This document shows, one piece after another, positions 8,708-17,843 of a DNA stretch of 23,449 bases. A model generated the notes under the pieces. The model worked only from the letters and a program-made list of their open reading frames with translations. It did no database searches and was not told where the DNA came from. Position 1 is the stretch's first letter, and each line of letters begins with the position of its first letter. Both the position numbers and the translations under genes were made by a program. This stretch comes from Alistipes sp. CAG:268 (GTDB lineage Bacteria; Bacteroidota; Bacteroidia; Bacteroidales; Rikenellaceae): the NCBI GenBank assembly GCA_000434235.1, contig FR891971.1, positions 1 to 23,449 of the forward strand, read 5' to 3'.

Positions 8708-9660
8708 GCGAGTCCCTCCAGCAGCCGTTTGAGTACCACCTGGGCCGAGATCTCTCGGTTTGCGGCCTCGGGGATCACCAGCGAGCGCGGCGACTCGATC
8801 ACCTCGTCCGTGACGATCATGTTGCGCCGCACGGGCAGACAGTGCATGAAGAAGGCATCGTTGGTCAGCGCCATCTTCTCCCGATCGACGGTCCAGGCGC
8901 GGTCGCGCGAGAGGACCTTGCCGTAGTTGGGGTCGGCGTAGGCCGCCCAGTTCTTGGCATAGACGAAGTCGGCGCCCTCGAGGGCCTTGCGCTGGTCGTA
9001 CTCCACGCGGGCCGATCCGACGAACTGCGGGTCGAGCTCGTAGCCCTCGGGATGGGTGATGACGAAGTCGTAGCCCGCGGCGTTCATCCACTCGGCGAAC
9101 GAGTTGGGCACGGCCTGCGGCAGGGCGTTGGGGTGCGGCGCCCAGGTCATCACGACCTTCGGGCGCTCGGTGCGCTTGTGCTCCTCGATGGTGATCAGGT
9201 CGGCGAAGCTCTGCAGCGGGTGGCGCGTGGCGGCCTCCATCGAGAAGACCGGGCGTCCCGAGTAGCGGATGAACTGCTCGAGCACGCGCTCCTCGTAGTC
9301 CTCGGTCTTGTCACGGAAACGGGCGAATGAGCGCACGCCGATCACGTCGCAGTAGGAACCCATGACCGGAATGGCCTCCAGAAGGTGTTCGGCCTTGTCG
9401 CCGTCCATCACCACGCCGCGCTCCGTCTCGAGTTTCCATGCCCCCTGATTGACGTCCAGCACCATGACGTTCATGCCGAGGTTCATCGCCGCCTTCTGGG
9501 TCGAGAGCCGCGTGCGGAGGCTCGAGTTGAAGAAGAGCATGAGCAGCGTGCGGTTGCGGCCCAGCCCCGAGTATTGGAATCGGTTGCGCTTGATCTCCAG
9601 CGCCTCGGCGACGGCAGCGTGCAGGTCGCCGATATCTTGTACGCAAGTGAACTTTTTCAT
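8704..9660 (-). CDS. argF': N-succinyl-L-ornithine transcarbamylase (SOTCase type) with Ala90 at the specificity position
   Basis: The 318-residue protein is very close, by my recall, to the Bacteroides fragilis succinylornithine transcarbamylase. Shared stretches include MKKFTCVQDIGDL, FFNSSLRTRLSTQKAA (carbamoyl phosphate loop), SMEAATRHPLQS and MHCLPVRRN. The reaction is N-succinylornithine plus carbamoyl phosphate to N-succinylcitrulline. Published work by Shi and colleagues on B. fragilis SOTCase and Xanthomonas AOTCase showed that one residue sets the acyl choice: Pro90 in SOTCase, Glu92 in AOTCase. Here the corresponding segment reads DGDKAEHLLEA, so the residue is Ala90 (GCC codon). 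Loss of Glu favours the succinyl substrate, but this exact residue is unusual. It is joined to argD and argB by ATGA overlaps. Confidence 0.95.
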   Translation of the reverse strand: MKKFTCVQDIGDLHAAVAEALEIKRNRFQYSGLGRNRTLLMLFFNSSLRTRLSTQKAAMNLGMNVMVLDVNQGAWKLETERGVVMDGDKAEHLLEAIPVMGSYCDVIGVRSFARFRDKTEDYEERVLEQFIRYSGRPVFSMEAATRHPLQSFADLITIEEHKRTERPKVVMTWAPHPNALPQAVPNSFAEWMNAAGYDFVITHPEGYELDPQFVGSARVEYDQRKALEGADFVYAKNWAAYADPNYGKVLSRDRAWTVDREKMALTNDAFFMHCLPVRRNMIVTDEVIESPRSLVIPEAANREISAQVVLKRLLEGLA

Positions 9661-10781
9661 CGTAGGATTGCTTTGAATGCCGTGAGGAACCGGTCGGCCA
9701 GGTCGCGGGTCAGGCAGAGCGCCGGCAGCAGCCGGACGGTCGAGGCGCCTGCGCCTCCCGTGAATATGTGTCGGTCGAAGAGCAGCCGGCGGCGCAGCTC
9801 GGCTCCCGAGCCGTCGATTTCGATGCCGATCATCAGGCCGCGGCCCCGCACTTCCCGGAGCCTCGCCATCGCGTGCAGCTCCCCGAGCAGGTAGCTGCCG
9901 ACCGAGGCGGCGTTCTCCACGAGCCCTTCGCGCTCGATGATGTCGAGCACGGCAATCGCTGCGGCGCAGGCCAGGTGGTTGCCTCCGAAGGTGGTCCCGA
10001 GCATGCCGGCGCGGGCCTCGAAATGGGGCGCGATCAGCACGCCCCCGATGGGAAATCCGTTGGCCATGCCCTTGGCCACGGTGATCAGGTCGGGACGGAT
10101 GCCCGCCTCCTGGTGGGCGAAGAAGCGTCCCGTGCGGCCGTAGCCCGACTGGATCTCGTCCAGGATGAGCTGCGTGCCGGTCTCGGTGGCCGCCTCGCGC
10201 ACGCCGCGCAGGAAGTCGTCTGTCGGGCAGTGGATGCCCGAGACGCCCTGGATGCCCTCGACGATCACGGCGGCGAACTCCCGCGTGGCGAGTTTCTCGC
10301 GAACCGCCTCAAGGTCGTTCAGCGGGACGAACTCCACGTTCGGTGTGCGGTTGAACGGAGCCGAGATCGCGGGGTTGTCCGTGGCGGCCACGGCCCCCGA
10401 CGTGCGGCCGTGGAAGGCCTTGCCCATGGCCAGCACCTTGGCGCGGCCCGTGTGGAACGAGGCGAGCTTCAGGGCATTCTCGTTGGCCTCGGCCCCCGAG
10501 TTGCAGAGGAAGAGGCGGTAGTCGTCGTAGCCCGAGAGGCGGCCGAGCTTCTCGGCCAGCCGCTGCTGGAGCGAATTCTCCACCGAGTTGGAGTAGAACC
10601 CGAGGCGGGCGACCTGCTCCGAGACCGCGCGCACGTAGTCCGGATGGGCGTGTCCGACGGAGATCACGGCGTGTCCGCCGTAGAGGTCGAGGTATTCGGT
10701 CCCGGCGGCGTCGTAAACGAAGCAGCCCCGGCCGCGCACCGGCTCCACCGGATAGAGTGGATATACATCGAAGAGTTTCAT
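9657..10781 (-). CDS. argD: N-acylornithine aminotransferase (class III, PLP)
   Basis: The 374-residue class III aminotransferase has NSGAEANE (94-101, PLP phosphate binding), LDEIQSGYGRTG (D208 contacts the pyridine nitrogen) and VAKGMANGFPIGG with K237 as the Schiff-base lysine. Family knowledge: it converts N-acylglutamate semialdehyde to N-acylornithine with glutamate as amino donor. The N-terminus MKLFDVYPLYPVEPVRG is typical of Bacteroidota ArgD, which fixes the start at 10781. It starts 35 nt after argC, and its stop overlaps the argF' start as ATGA. The acyl group is expected to be succinyl from the neighbouring transcarbamylase type. Confidence 0.95.
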   Translation of the reverse strand: MKLFDVYPLYPVEPVRGRGCFVYDAAGTEYLDLYGGHAVISVGHAHPDYVRAVSEQVARLGFYSNSVENSLQQRLAEKLGRLSGYDDYRLFLCNSGAEANENALKLASFHTGRAKVLAMGKAFHGRTSGAVAATDNPAISAPFNRTPNVEFVPLNDLEAVREKLATREFAAVIVEGIQGVSGIHCPTDDFLRGVREAATETGTQLILDEIQSGYGRTGRFFAHQEAGIRPDLITVAKGMANGFPIGGVLIAPHFEARAGMLGTTFGGNHLACAAAIAVLDIIEREGLVENAASVGSYLLGELHAMARLREVRGRGLMIGIEIDGSGAELRRRLLFDRHIFTGGAGASTVRLLPALCLTRDLADRFLTAFKAILR

Positions 10782-10816
10782 CTGTTTCCTGTGTTTCGTT
10801 TGTCGGTTCGTGTGCG

Positions 10817-11775
10817 TCAGAAGGCCGAGGCCTTCAGGCGCAGCCCCTCCTTTTCGTCGAGGCCGAACATCAGGTTCATGTTCTGCACGGCCTGGCCCGA
10901 GGCCCCCTTCAGCAGGTTGTCGATCACCGAGACCACGTGCACCTTGTCGCCGTAGCGAGCCGGCTGCACGAGCGCCTTGTTCGTATTGACCACCTGCTTG
11001 AGATCGACGCTGCGTTCGGTTGCACGGGTAAAGGCCGCCGTGGCGTAGTAGTCGGCGTAGAGCTGCCGCAACTCCTCCTCGCCGAGCGGGCAGGAGGTGT
11101 GCACGCTGGCCAGGATGCCCCGCGCGAAGTCGCCGCGCATGGGGATGAAATTCACGGCCCGGTCGAATGCCGGTTCGAGCCGCTGCAGCGTGCGCCCGAT
11201 TTCGAGCAGGTGCTGGTGTGTGAAGGCCTTGTAGACCGAGACGTTGGCCGTGCGCCAGCTGAAATGGGTCGTTGCCGAGGGCTTCACCCCGGCGCCGGTC
11301 GATCCCGTGATGGCCGTGACGTGCACTTCGTCCCGCAGCAGGCGGGCGGCGGCCAGCGGCAGCAGAGCCAGCTGGATTGCCGTGGCGAAGCAACCCGGAT
11401 TGGCCACGCGGCGGGCCTCCCGGATGCGGTCTCGCTGCAGTTCGGGCAGACCGTAGACAAACCCCTCGGACTCGTCGCGGAAGTCCTGCGCGAGGTCCAC
11501 GATCCGCAGCTCCTGCGGCAGGTCGTGCGAGGCCAGCCACTTGCGGCTCTCGCCGTGTGCCGAGCAGAGGAACAGGACATCGACCTCGCCGAGGTCGTAG
11601 GCGTCGCAGAACCGCAGCTCCGTGTCGCCCTCCAGCCCGCCGTGGACATCGGCCACGCGGTTGCCGGCGTTCGACGTGCTGTGTACGAACCCGATCTCCG
11701 CCCGGGGATGGTTCACCAGCAGGCGGATCAGCTCGCCGGCCGTGTAGCCGGCGCCTCCGATGATGCCGGCGCGTA

Positions 11776-11779
<4 letters not shown>
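10817..11779 (-). CDS. argC: N-acyl-gamma-glutamyl-phosphate reductase
   Basis: The 320-residue protein has an N-terminal NAD(P)-binding glycine pattern GIIGGAGYTAGEL (5-17) and the catalytic cysteine in NPGCFATA (C130), followed by GSTGAGVKPS. It reduces N-acylglutamyl phosphate to the semialdehyde with NADPH, the third step of the pathway. The ATG at 11779 overlaps the argG stop codon in an ATGA arrangement, so argG and argC are probably translationally coupled. Nothing in the active-site stretch looks degenerate. Confidence 0.96.
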
Positions 11780-12978
<1,199 letters not shown>

Positions 12979-13033
12979 ATCGCGTTTCGTTTTTTTCGTT
13001 GTTTGTTCTTGTTTTCCGGCTGTCGCCCTTCCG

Positions 13034-13117
13034 CCGCAGAGCGGTTGCGGGGCGCCGGACCCTCCCTCGGGAGCGGTCGCCGGAATCCGGCGCGGCATCT
13101 TCCGGCCTTCCGGCCGG
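13034..13117 (-). other. Cluster of four short hairpins in the GNAT-argG spacer
   Basis: Four inverted repeats follow one another. At 13102-13117, CCGGCC/GGCCGG encloses the minus-strand loop GGAA. At 13078-13092, CGCCGG/CCGGCG has a 3-nt loop. At 13062-13073, CTCCC/GGGAG forms a near-perfect palindrome. At 13034-13050, CCGCA/TGCGG has a 7-nt loop. There is no U-tract, so this is not a standard terminator. It may stabilise or process the transcript between the first pathway gene and argG, or lower read-through. Confidence 0.5.
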
Positions 13118-13124
13118 CTCGGCC

Positions 13125-13745
13125 CTACTTCAGGTGGAAGACCTTCTTGAACTTGTTCTTCACGTACATCAGGTAGGGGGCCAGTCGGGAGTGCCGCTGC
13201 TGCGGCTCCTTGGCCGGGTCGTAGAGCATGCCCGTGCAGAGGCACATCCGTCGGTGGTTGCGTTCGAGGATGTCGTAGTTGCAACATCCTTGGCAGCCTT
13301 GCCAGAACTCCTCGTCCTCGGTCAGCTCGGAGAAGGTCACCGGAACGTATCCCATGCGCGAGTTGAGCTTCATGACCGGCAACGACGTGGTGATACTGAA
13401 TAACTTGGCGTAGGGAAATCGTCGTCGGGCCAGCTCGAAGGTTCGTCGTTTGATCTGTTCCGCGAGTCCCATGTGGCGGTACTCGGGGTCCACGATAAGT
13501 CCCGAGGTGGCGACGAAATCGCCGTGACCCCAGCACTCGATGTAGCTGAACCCGACCAGTCTCTCTCCGTCCAGCGCCACGACGGCTTTGCCACCGGTCA
13601 TCTTTGCGGCGATGTATTCGGGCGAACGCTTGGCGATGCCCGTGCCCCGCTGCAGGGCCGACTCGTAGATCAGCTCACAGATGCGCGGTGCATAGTGGGC
13701 ATGCGACGAATCGGCGAAAACGACGCTGATTGTGTTGTTATTCAT
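13125..13745 (-). CDS. GNAT acyltransferase, probable N-succinylglutamate synthase (first step of arginine synthesis)
   Basis: The 206-residue protein has an acetyltransferase core. A GLIVDPEYRHMGLAEQIKRR stretch (82-101) forms the acyl-CoA pyrophosphate loop (Q/R-x-x-G-x-A type), followed by a MKLNSRMGY helix. A C-terminal tail carries C151, C154, C155, C168 and C170 (CxxCC-12-CxC), which looks like a metal site or disulfide-prone patch. No classical argA or argJ is present. From memory, the B. thetaiotaomicron GNAT gene BT3761, which sits next to argG, was assigned by Price and colleagues as N-succinylglutamate synthase. This gene occupies the same position, so it is expected to make N-succinylglutamate from succinyl-CoA and glutamate. 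It starts 52 nt after rel; no separate promoter is visible. Confidence 0.8.
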   Translation of the reverse strand: MNNNTISVVFADSSHAHYAPRICELIYESALQRGTGIAKRSPEYIAAKMTGGKAVVALDGERLVGFSYIECWGHGDFVATSGLIVDPEYRHMGLAEQIKRRTFELARRRFPYAKLFSITTSLPVMKLNSRMGYVPVTFSELTEDEEFWQGCQGCCNYDILERNHRRMCLCTGMLYDPAKEPQQRHSRLAPYLMYVKNKFKKVFHLK

Positions 13746-13797
13746 CTATCGATTGTGTGGGAAATAAAATAAAAAAATAGGTTCGGATGGAATTGCA

Positions 13798-16002
13798 TCA
13801 GTTGATGCGGTAGGCTCGCTGTACGCCCTTGATACGCATGATGTGGTGCACGAGCGTATCGACGACCCCCGCACCGGGCACCTCGACGGCTACCGTGCCG
13901 ACAACGCATCCGTTTGCGGCCGACTGGAAGTTCATCGACCGGATGTTGAGCTTCAGGTCGCGGCTGATGACTTCGGTAATGTGGTTGGCCATGCCCGTCG
14001 TGTCGGCGGCCACGATGCGGATCGTGACGCGGAAGGCCCCTTCGGCCGACTGCCGCCAGCGGGCCTCCACCACGCGGTAGGGGTAGTTCTCGCGCATGCG
14101 CTTGGCATTCGGGCAGTCCGTCCGGTGGATGGTGATGCCCGAGTTGATCGTGACGAAGCCGAAGACCTCGTCGCCCTTGATCGGGTTGCAGCAGCGGGCC
14201 AGCTTGTACTGGATCTTCGAGATGTCGTCGTCGATCACCAGCGCGTCGTGCGATGCGGCGGCCGGCTCCTTCGCGGCATGCTGGGCCGCCTTCTGCCGTT
14301 CGATCTCGGCGGCTGCGGCGCGGCGCTCCTCGTCGGCTTCGCCCGAGAGGTGGCGCAGGAGCAGCTCCTTGATGGTCCCGAAGTCGAGTTTCTGCGTGGC
14401 GATCAGGGCATAGATCTCCGTTCCGGTCCGCACCTTGAAGTGGCGGGCCAGATAGGCTACGGCCTCGTCGATCGTGATGGCCAGTTTCCAGTTCTTGAGC
14501 TTCCGCTCGAGCTCCTCGCGGCCCATGCGCGTGTGCTTGGCCTGCTCTTCGCGCAGGAACGACTTGATCTTGTTGCGCGCCTTCGACGTGATCACGAAGT
14601 TCAGCCAGTCCGCCTTGGGCGTCTGGTTCTTCTGCGTGAGGATCTCGACGATGTCGCCGTTGTGCAGCAGTTCGCGGAGCGAGGCCGCGCGGTTATTCAC
14701 CTTGCCGCCCACACACGTCGAGCCGAGGTTGGTGTGGATATCGAAGGCAAAGTCGAGCAGCGAAGCCCCCTCGGGGAGCTTGCGCAGATCGCCGTTGGGC
14801 GTGAAGACGAAGATCTCGCCCGAAGCCGGCTTGGCGTCGAAACGCTGGGCCAGCGAGTGGGTCGTGTCCTCCATCAGCTCGCGCAGGCGGCTGAGCCACT
14901 GCTCGCTGGTCTGGGCCCCCTGTCCCACGCCCTTGTAACGCCAGTGGGCGGCGATACCCCGCTCGGCCACGGCGTCCATGCGTTCGGTGCGGATCTGCAC
15001 CTCGACCCAGCGTCCTTCGGCCGAGACGGTCGTGTGCAGCGACTCGTAGCCGTTTGACTTGGGAATCGAGATCCAGTCGCGCATCCGGTTGGGGTTGGGC
15101 GTATAGAAGTCCGTCACCACGGAGTAGGCCGTCCAGCAGAGCTGTTTCTCCTCCTCGGGCGGACAGTCGATGATGATGCGGATGGCGAAGATGTCGTAGA
15201 CGCCCTCGAAGGGGACGTGCTGCTTGTGCATCTTCGACCAGATCGAGAAGATCGATTTGGTGCGGCTCTTGATGTGGTAGCGGATGCCGAGCCGCTGCAG
15301 CCGCTCCTCGATCGGCACGACGAAGCGTGCGATGAAGGCCCGGCGTTCGTCGGCGCTCTCCTCGAGTTTGGTGACGATGTGTTCGTAGTCCTTCGGTTCG
15401 AGGTACTTGAGGGCAATGTCCTCCAGGTCGCTCTTGATCCCGTAGAGGCCCAGCTTGTGGGCGATCTGTGCGTAGAGGTTCATCGACTCCCAGCTTTTCT
15501 TGCGCCATTTCTCGCGCGGGAAGATGTCGAGCGAGCGCATCACCTCGAGACGGTCGGCCAGCTTGATGAGGATCACGCGCGGGTCTTCGGAGTAGCTCAC
15601 GATCAGGTCGCGGAAGTTGTCGGCCTGCTCCTTGGCCACCTTGAGCTTCAGTTCGGAGATATTGGCCAGCCCCATGGTGATGCCCACGACCTGCTCGCCG
15701 AAATGCGCGCGGATCTCTTCCGTCAGACGGAGGAACTCCTCGGCCGGCAGCTGCTTGTGGGCCAGCCGCACGACATCGTGGAGGATGGCCGAGACGGTGG
15801 AGTTGCGGCCCAGGCCGATCTCCGAGATGACGATCTTCGCCACATTGACGGCGTGGTCGAGCATCGGTGAGCCGTCGTAGCGGCAGACTCCTGCCAGATG
15901 CTCCCCGGCATACGCCAGCGCCTCATCGACGAGCTCCCGGGTCGTCGGTGAGAAGTTGGTGCGCACCAGCGCACGCAGTGATTCGTAGCGTGAAAAGTCC
16001 AT
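13798..16002 (-). CDS. RelA/SpoT family (p)ppGpp synthetase with degenerate hydrolase domain
   Basis: The 734-residue protein has the long-RSH layout: pseudo-HD domain (about 20-180), synthetase domain (about 240-355), TGS (about 396-457), a helical region, a conserved Cys-rich segment (ARCCNPIKGD...HRTDCPN), and a C-terminal ACT domain. The synthetase looks intact: RTKSIFSIWSKM, YDIFAIRI with D270, NGYESLHTTV, EVQIRT with E334, and AERGIAAHWRYK. The 13-residue motif reads RMRD (306-309), close to the RxKD form. In the HD domain H50, H75, D76 and D150 remain. The usual ED pair after HD is R79-L80, and the HN of DRLHNM is E153-V154. Hydrolysis is therefore probably lost, making it RelA-like. 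It may head the arginine operon. Confidence 0.93.
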   Translation of the reverse strand: MDFSRYESLRALVRTNFSPTTRELVDEALAYAGEHLAGVCRYDGSPMLDHAVNVAKIVISEIGLGRNSTVSAILHDVVRLAHKQLPAEEFLRLTEEIRAHFGEQVVGITMGLANISELKLKVAKEQADNFRDLIVSYSEDPRVILIKLADRLEVMRSLDIFPREKWRKKSWESMNLYAQIAHKLGLYGIKSDLEDIALKYLEPKDYEHIVTKLEESADERRAFIARFVVPIEERLQRLGIRYHIKSRTKSIFSIWSKMHKQHVPFEGVYDIFAIRIIIDCPPEEEKQLCWTAYSVVTDFYTPNPNRMRDWISIPKSNGYESLHTTVSAEGRWVEVQIRTERMDAVAERGIAAHWRYKGVGQGAQTSEQWLSRLRELMEDTTHSLAQRFDAKPASGEIFVFTPNGDLRKLPEGASLLDFAFDIHTNLGSTCVGGKVNNRAASLRELLHNGDIVEILTQKNQTPKADWLNFVITSKARNKIKSFLREEQAKHTRMGREELERKLKNWKLAITIDEAVAYLARHFKVRTGTEIYALIATQKLDFGTIKELLLRHLSGEADEERRAAAAEIERQKAAQHAAKEPAAASHDALVIDDDISKIQYKLARCCNPIKGDEVFGFVTINSGITIHRTDCPNAKRMRENYPYRVVEARWRQSAEGAFRVTIRIVAADTTGMANHITEVISRDLKLNIRSMNFQSAANGCVVGTVAVEVPGAGVVDTLVHHIMRIKGVQRAYRIN

Positions 16003-16030
16003 TTGTTTAACCTCTTACTAACCTTGCGAG

Positions 16031-16038
16031 CAAAGATA
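16031..16038 (-). promoter_or_regulatory. -7 element (TATCTTTG) for rel and possibly the arginine cluster
   Basis: On the minus strand this reads TATCTTTG, an exact TAnnTTTG match, and it lies 28 nt before the rel ATG. No TTTG is found at the -33 spacing. The region that would hold the -33 element overlaps the -7 element of the divergent hemolysin III-like gene. Confidence 0.55.
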
Positions 16039-16051
16039 AGAAAAAATATTA

Positions 16052-16059
16052 TAAATTTG
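16052..16059 (+). promoter_or_regulatory. -7 element (TAAATTTG) for the hemolysin III-like gene
   Basis: TAAATTTG matches TAnnTTTG and lies 25 nt before the ATG at 16085. A TTG at 16024-16026 is too far away (about 25 nt) to be a standard -33 element. Confidence 0.5.
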
Positions 16060-16084
16060 GCATGTCGAACCCATACGATTGTCC

Positions 16085-16741
16085 ATGAGCCGGAAAAAAC
16101 TCCCGTACATCCCCACGTTGGGCGAGGAGATCGCCAACACCCTTTCGCACGGCGTGATGGCCTGTGCGACGCTCGCGGCCCTGCCGTTTGCCGCCGTATG
16201 GGCCTATGCACACGATACCGAGCCCGTGCTGGCGGCCGTTTCGGTCTCGGTGTTCGTCATCTCGATCTTCCTGATGTTTCTCGCCTCGACGCTCTACCAT
16301 TCGATGAATCCGCAGTCGCGCCACAAGGAGGTGTTCCACATCCTCGACCACATCTTCATCTACGTGGCCATTGCCGGCAGCTACACCCCCATCGCCCTCT
16401 CGGTCATCGGGGGCTGGCAGGGCATCGTGATCGCCGTCGTGCAGTGGGCGATGGTGCTTTTCGGCATCTTCTACAAGTCGCTCTCGCGGCGTTCGATCCC
16501 GGCCGTGAGCCTTACGATCTACCTGGTCATGGGGTGGACCATCGTCTTCTTCCTCCCGCTCTTCATCCGCCACGCCTCGACGGCCCTGCTCTGGCTCATC
16601 GCCCTGGGCGGTGTGCTCTATACGGGCGGGGCCTGGGTCTATGCCCGCAAGGGATTCCGCTACCACCACCTTGTGTGGCACCTGCTCATCAACCTGGCGG
16701 TGGCCGCCCACTTCACCGGAATCGTCTTCTTCCTCTATTGA
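16085..16741 (+). CDS. Hemolysin III / PAQR-type membrane protein
   Basis: The 218-residue protein has about seven hydrophobic segments between residues 20 and 217. It carries the HlyIII/PAQR metal-site residues: STLYHS (S68, H72), LDH (D88) before IFIYVAIAGSYTP, and HHLVWH (H194, H195, H199) near the last helix. Family knowledge: bacterial members (YqfA, TrhA) are inner-membrane proteins proposed to act as zinc-dependent hydrolases and to affect membrane lipid balance; the hemolysin name is historical. I chose the ATG at 16085; an in-frame TTG two codons upstream is also possible. Its end overlaps the convergent end of the DAHP synthase gene by 7 nt. Confidence 0.92.
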   Translation: MSRKKLPYIPTLGEEIANTLSHGVMACATLAALPFAAVWAYAHDTEPVLAAVSVSVFVISIFLMFLASTLYHSMNPQSRHKEVFHILDHIFIYVAIAGSYTPIALSVIGGWQGIVIAVVQWAMVLFGIFYKSLSRRSIPAVSLTIYLVMGWTIVFFLPLFIRHASTALLWLIALGGVLYTGGAWVYARKGFRYHHLVWHLLINLAVAAHFTGIVFFLY

Positions 16742-17820
16742 TGCTTCGGGGCCGGCTGCTGGCCGAGCACCTCCATCTGCTGCCGCACCGACTCCTCGTG
16801 GATGGCCTGCATGACCGTGCGCATGAACTCGCGCTCCATGCCCAGCCGCACGGCCTGTCCGGCCCGTCTTTCGAGCAGCTCCTCGTAGCGCTGTGCCTGC
16901 AGGACGGGCATGTTGTGCTCCTTCTTGAACTGTCCGATGTCGCGCGAGACGCGCATCCGTCGGGCGAGTAGTTCGAGCAGTTCGTCGTCGATCTTGTCGA
17001 TCTGGGCCCGCAGTTCGGTGAGGCTCTCGGTCGTGACGCTCTGCTCGCGGATCACCAGGTTGCGGATGATGTAGGCCAGCGCTTCGGGAGTCACCTGCTG
17101 GGCCTTGTCGCTCCAGGCACAGTCGGGCGAGCAGTGGGCCTCGACGACGAGTCCGTCGAACCCGAGGTCCATGGCCTGCTGCGAGAGCGGGGCGATCAGC
17201 TCGCGGCGTCCGCCGATGTGGCTCGGATCGCAGAAGATCTCGAGTTTCGGGAGGCGGCGGTGGAGCTCGATCGGGATGGCCCACATCGGGTGGTTGCGGT
17301 AGAGACTCCGGTCGATGGAGGTGAAGCCGCGGTGGATGGCCCCCAGACGGCGGATGCCGGCGTTGTGAATGCGTTCGATGGCGCCGATCCAGAGCTCGAG
17401 GTCGGGGCTGACGGGGTTCTTTACCAGCACAGGTACATCCCGCCCGCGGAGCGCGTCGGCGATCTCCTGCATGGCGAATGGGTTGGCCGCCGTCCGCGCG
17501 CCGATCCAGAGCAGGTCCACGCCTCCGCGCAGGGCCATATCGACGTGTTCGCGCGTGGCGACCTCCGTAGCGGTGTACATGCCCGTTTCGCGCTTGACGC
17601 GCTGCAGCCACGGGATTCCTGCGGCTCCGACCCCTTCGAAACCTCCGGGTTTCGTGCGCGGTTTCCAGAGCCCTGCACGGTAGATGCGGACGCCCTCGGC
17701 GGCCAGTGCGCGGGCCGTTTCGATCACCTGTTCTTCGGTTTCGGCGCTGCACGGTCCTGCGATGACCAGCGGCCTGCGGGGATCGATCCCCGGGAGTGCG
17801 ATGGGTTGGATGTCGTTCAT
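16735..17820 (-). CDS. Bifunctional DAHP synthase - chorismate mutase (type II AroQ)
   Basis: The 361-residue fusion has an N-terminal DAHP synthase of the KDO8P-synthase-like type. Its motifs are AGPCSAET with metal ligand C24, KPRTKPGGFEG (53-63), GART (107-110), KNP (134-136), CDPSHIGG with H201, and VVEAHCSP with E227. From about residue 266 an AroQ chorismate mutase follows: LTELRAQIDKIDDELLELLARRM, then GQFKK and RYEELLERR. The synthase makes the first committed aromatic precursor; the mutase turns chorismate into prephenate. Family knowledge: this order of domains is characteristic of Bacteroidota, where the mutase domain can transmit feedback by prephenate. It lies 23 nt after pheA, in the leader-controlled operon. 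The C-terminal QQPAPKHQ tail looks disordered. Confidence 0.95.
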   Translation of the reverse strand: MNDIQPIALPGIDPRRPLVIAGPCSAETEEQVIETARALAAEGVRIYRAGLWKPRTKPGGFEGVGAAGIPWLQRVKRETGMYTATEVATREHVDMALRGGVDLLWIGARTAANPFAMQEIADALRGRDVPVLVKNPVSPDLELWIGAIERIHNAGIRRLGAIHRGFTSIDRSLYRNHPMWAIPIELHRRLPKLEIFCDPSHIGGRRELIAPLSQQAMDLGFDGLVVEAHCSPDCAWSDKAQQVTPEALAYIIRNLVIREQSVTTESLTELRAQIDKIDDELLELLARRMRVSRDIGQFKKEHNMPVLQAQRYEELLERRAGQAVRLGMEREFMRTVMQAIHEESVRQQMEVLGQQPAPKHQ

Positions 17821-17843
17821 GGTATTGCGTCTTTTTCGGTTTT

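Noticed and set aside
12979..13098. N-terminal extension of argG from an in-frame ATG 40 codons upstream
   Set aside because: The extension is Pro/Gly-rich and coded by hairpins; known ArgG proteins begin close to the ATP loop, as MEKKKVVLAFSGG does.
13746..13797. Separate promoter for the GNAT-arginine genes in the rel-GNAT gap
   Set aside because: The gap is T-rich and contains near-matches such as TATTTTTT, but no TAnnTTTG and no TTTG at the right spacing.
16079..16084. TTG start two codons before the hemolysin III-like ATG
   Set aside because: Possible, but the ATG gives a normal N-terminus and the extension adds nothing conserved.
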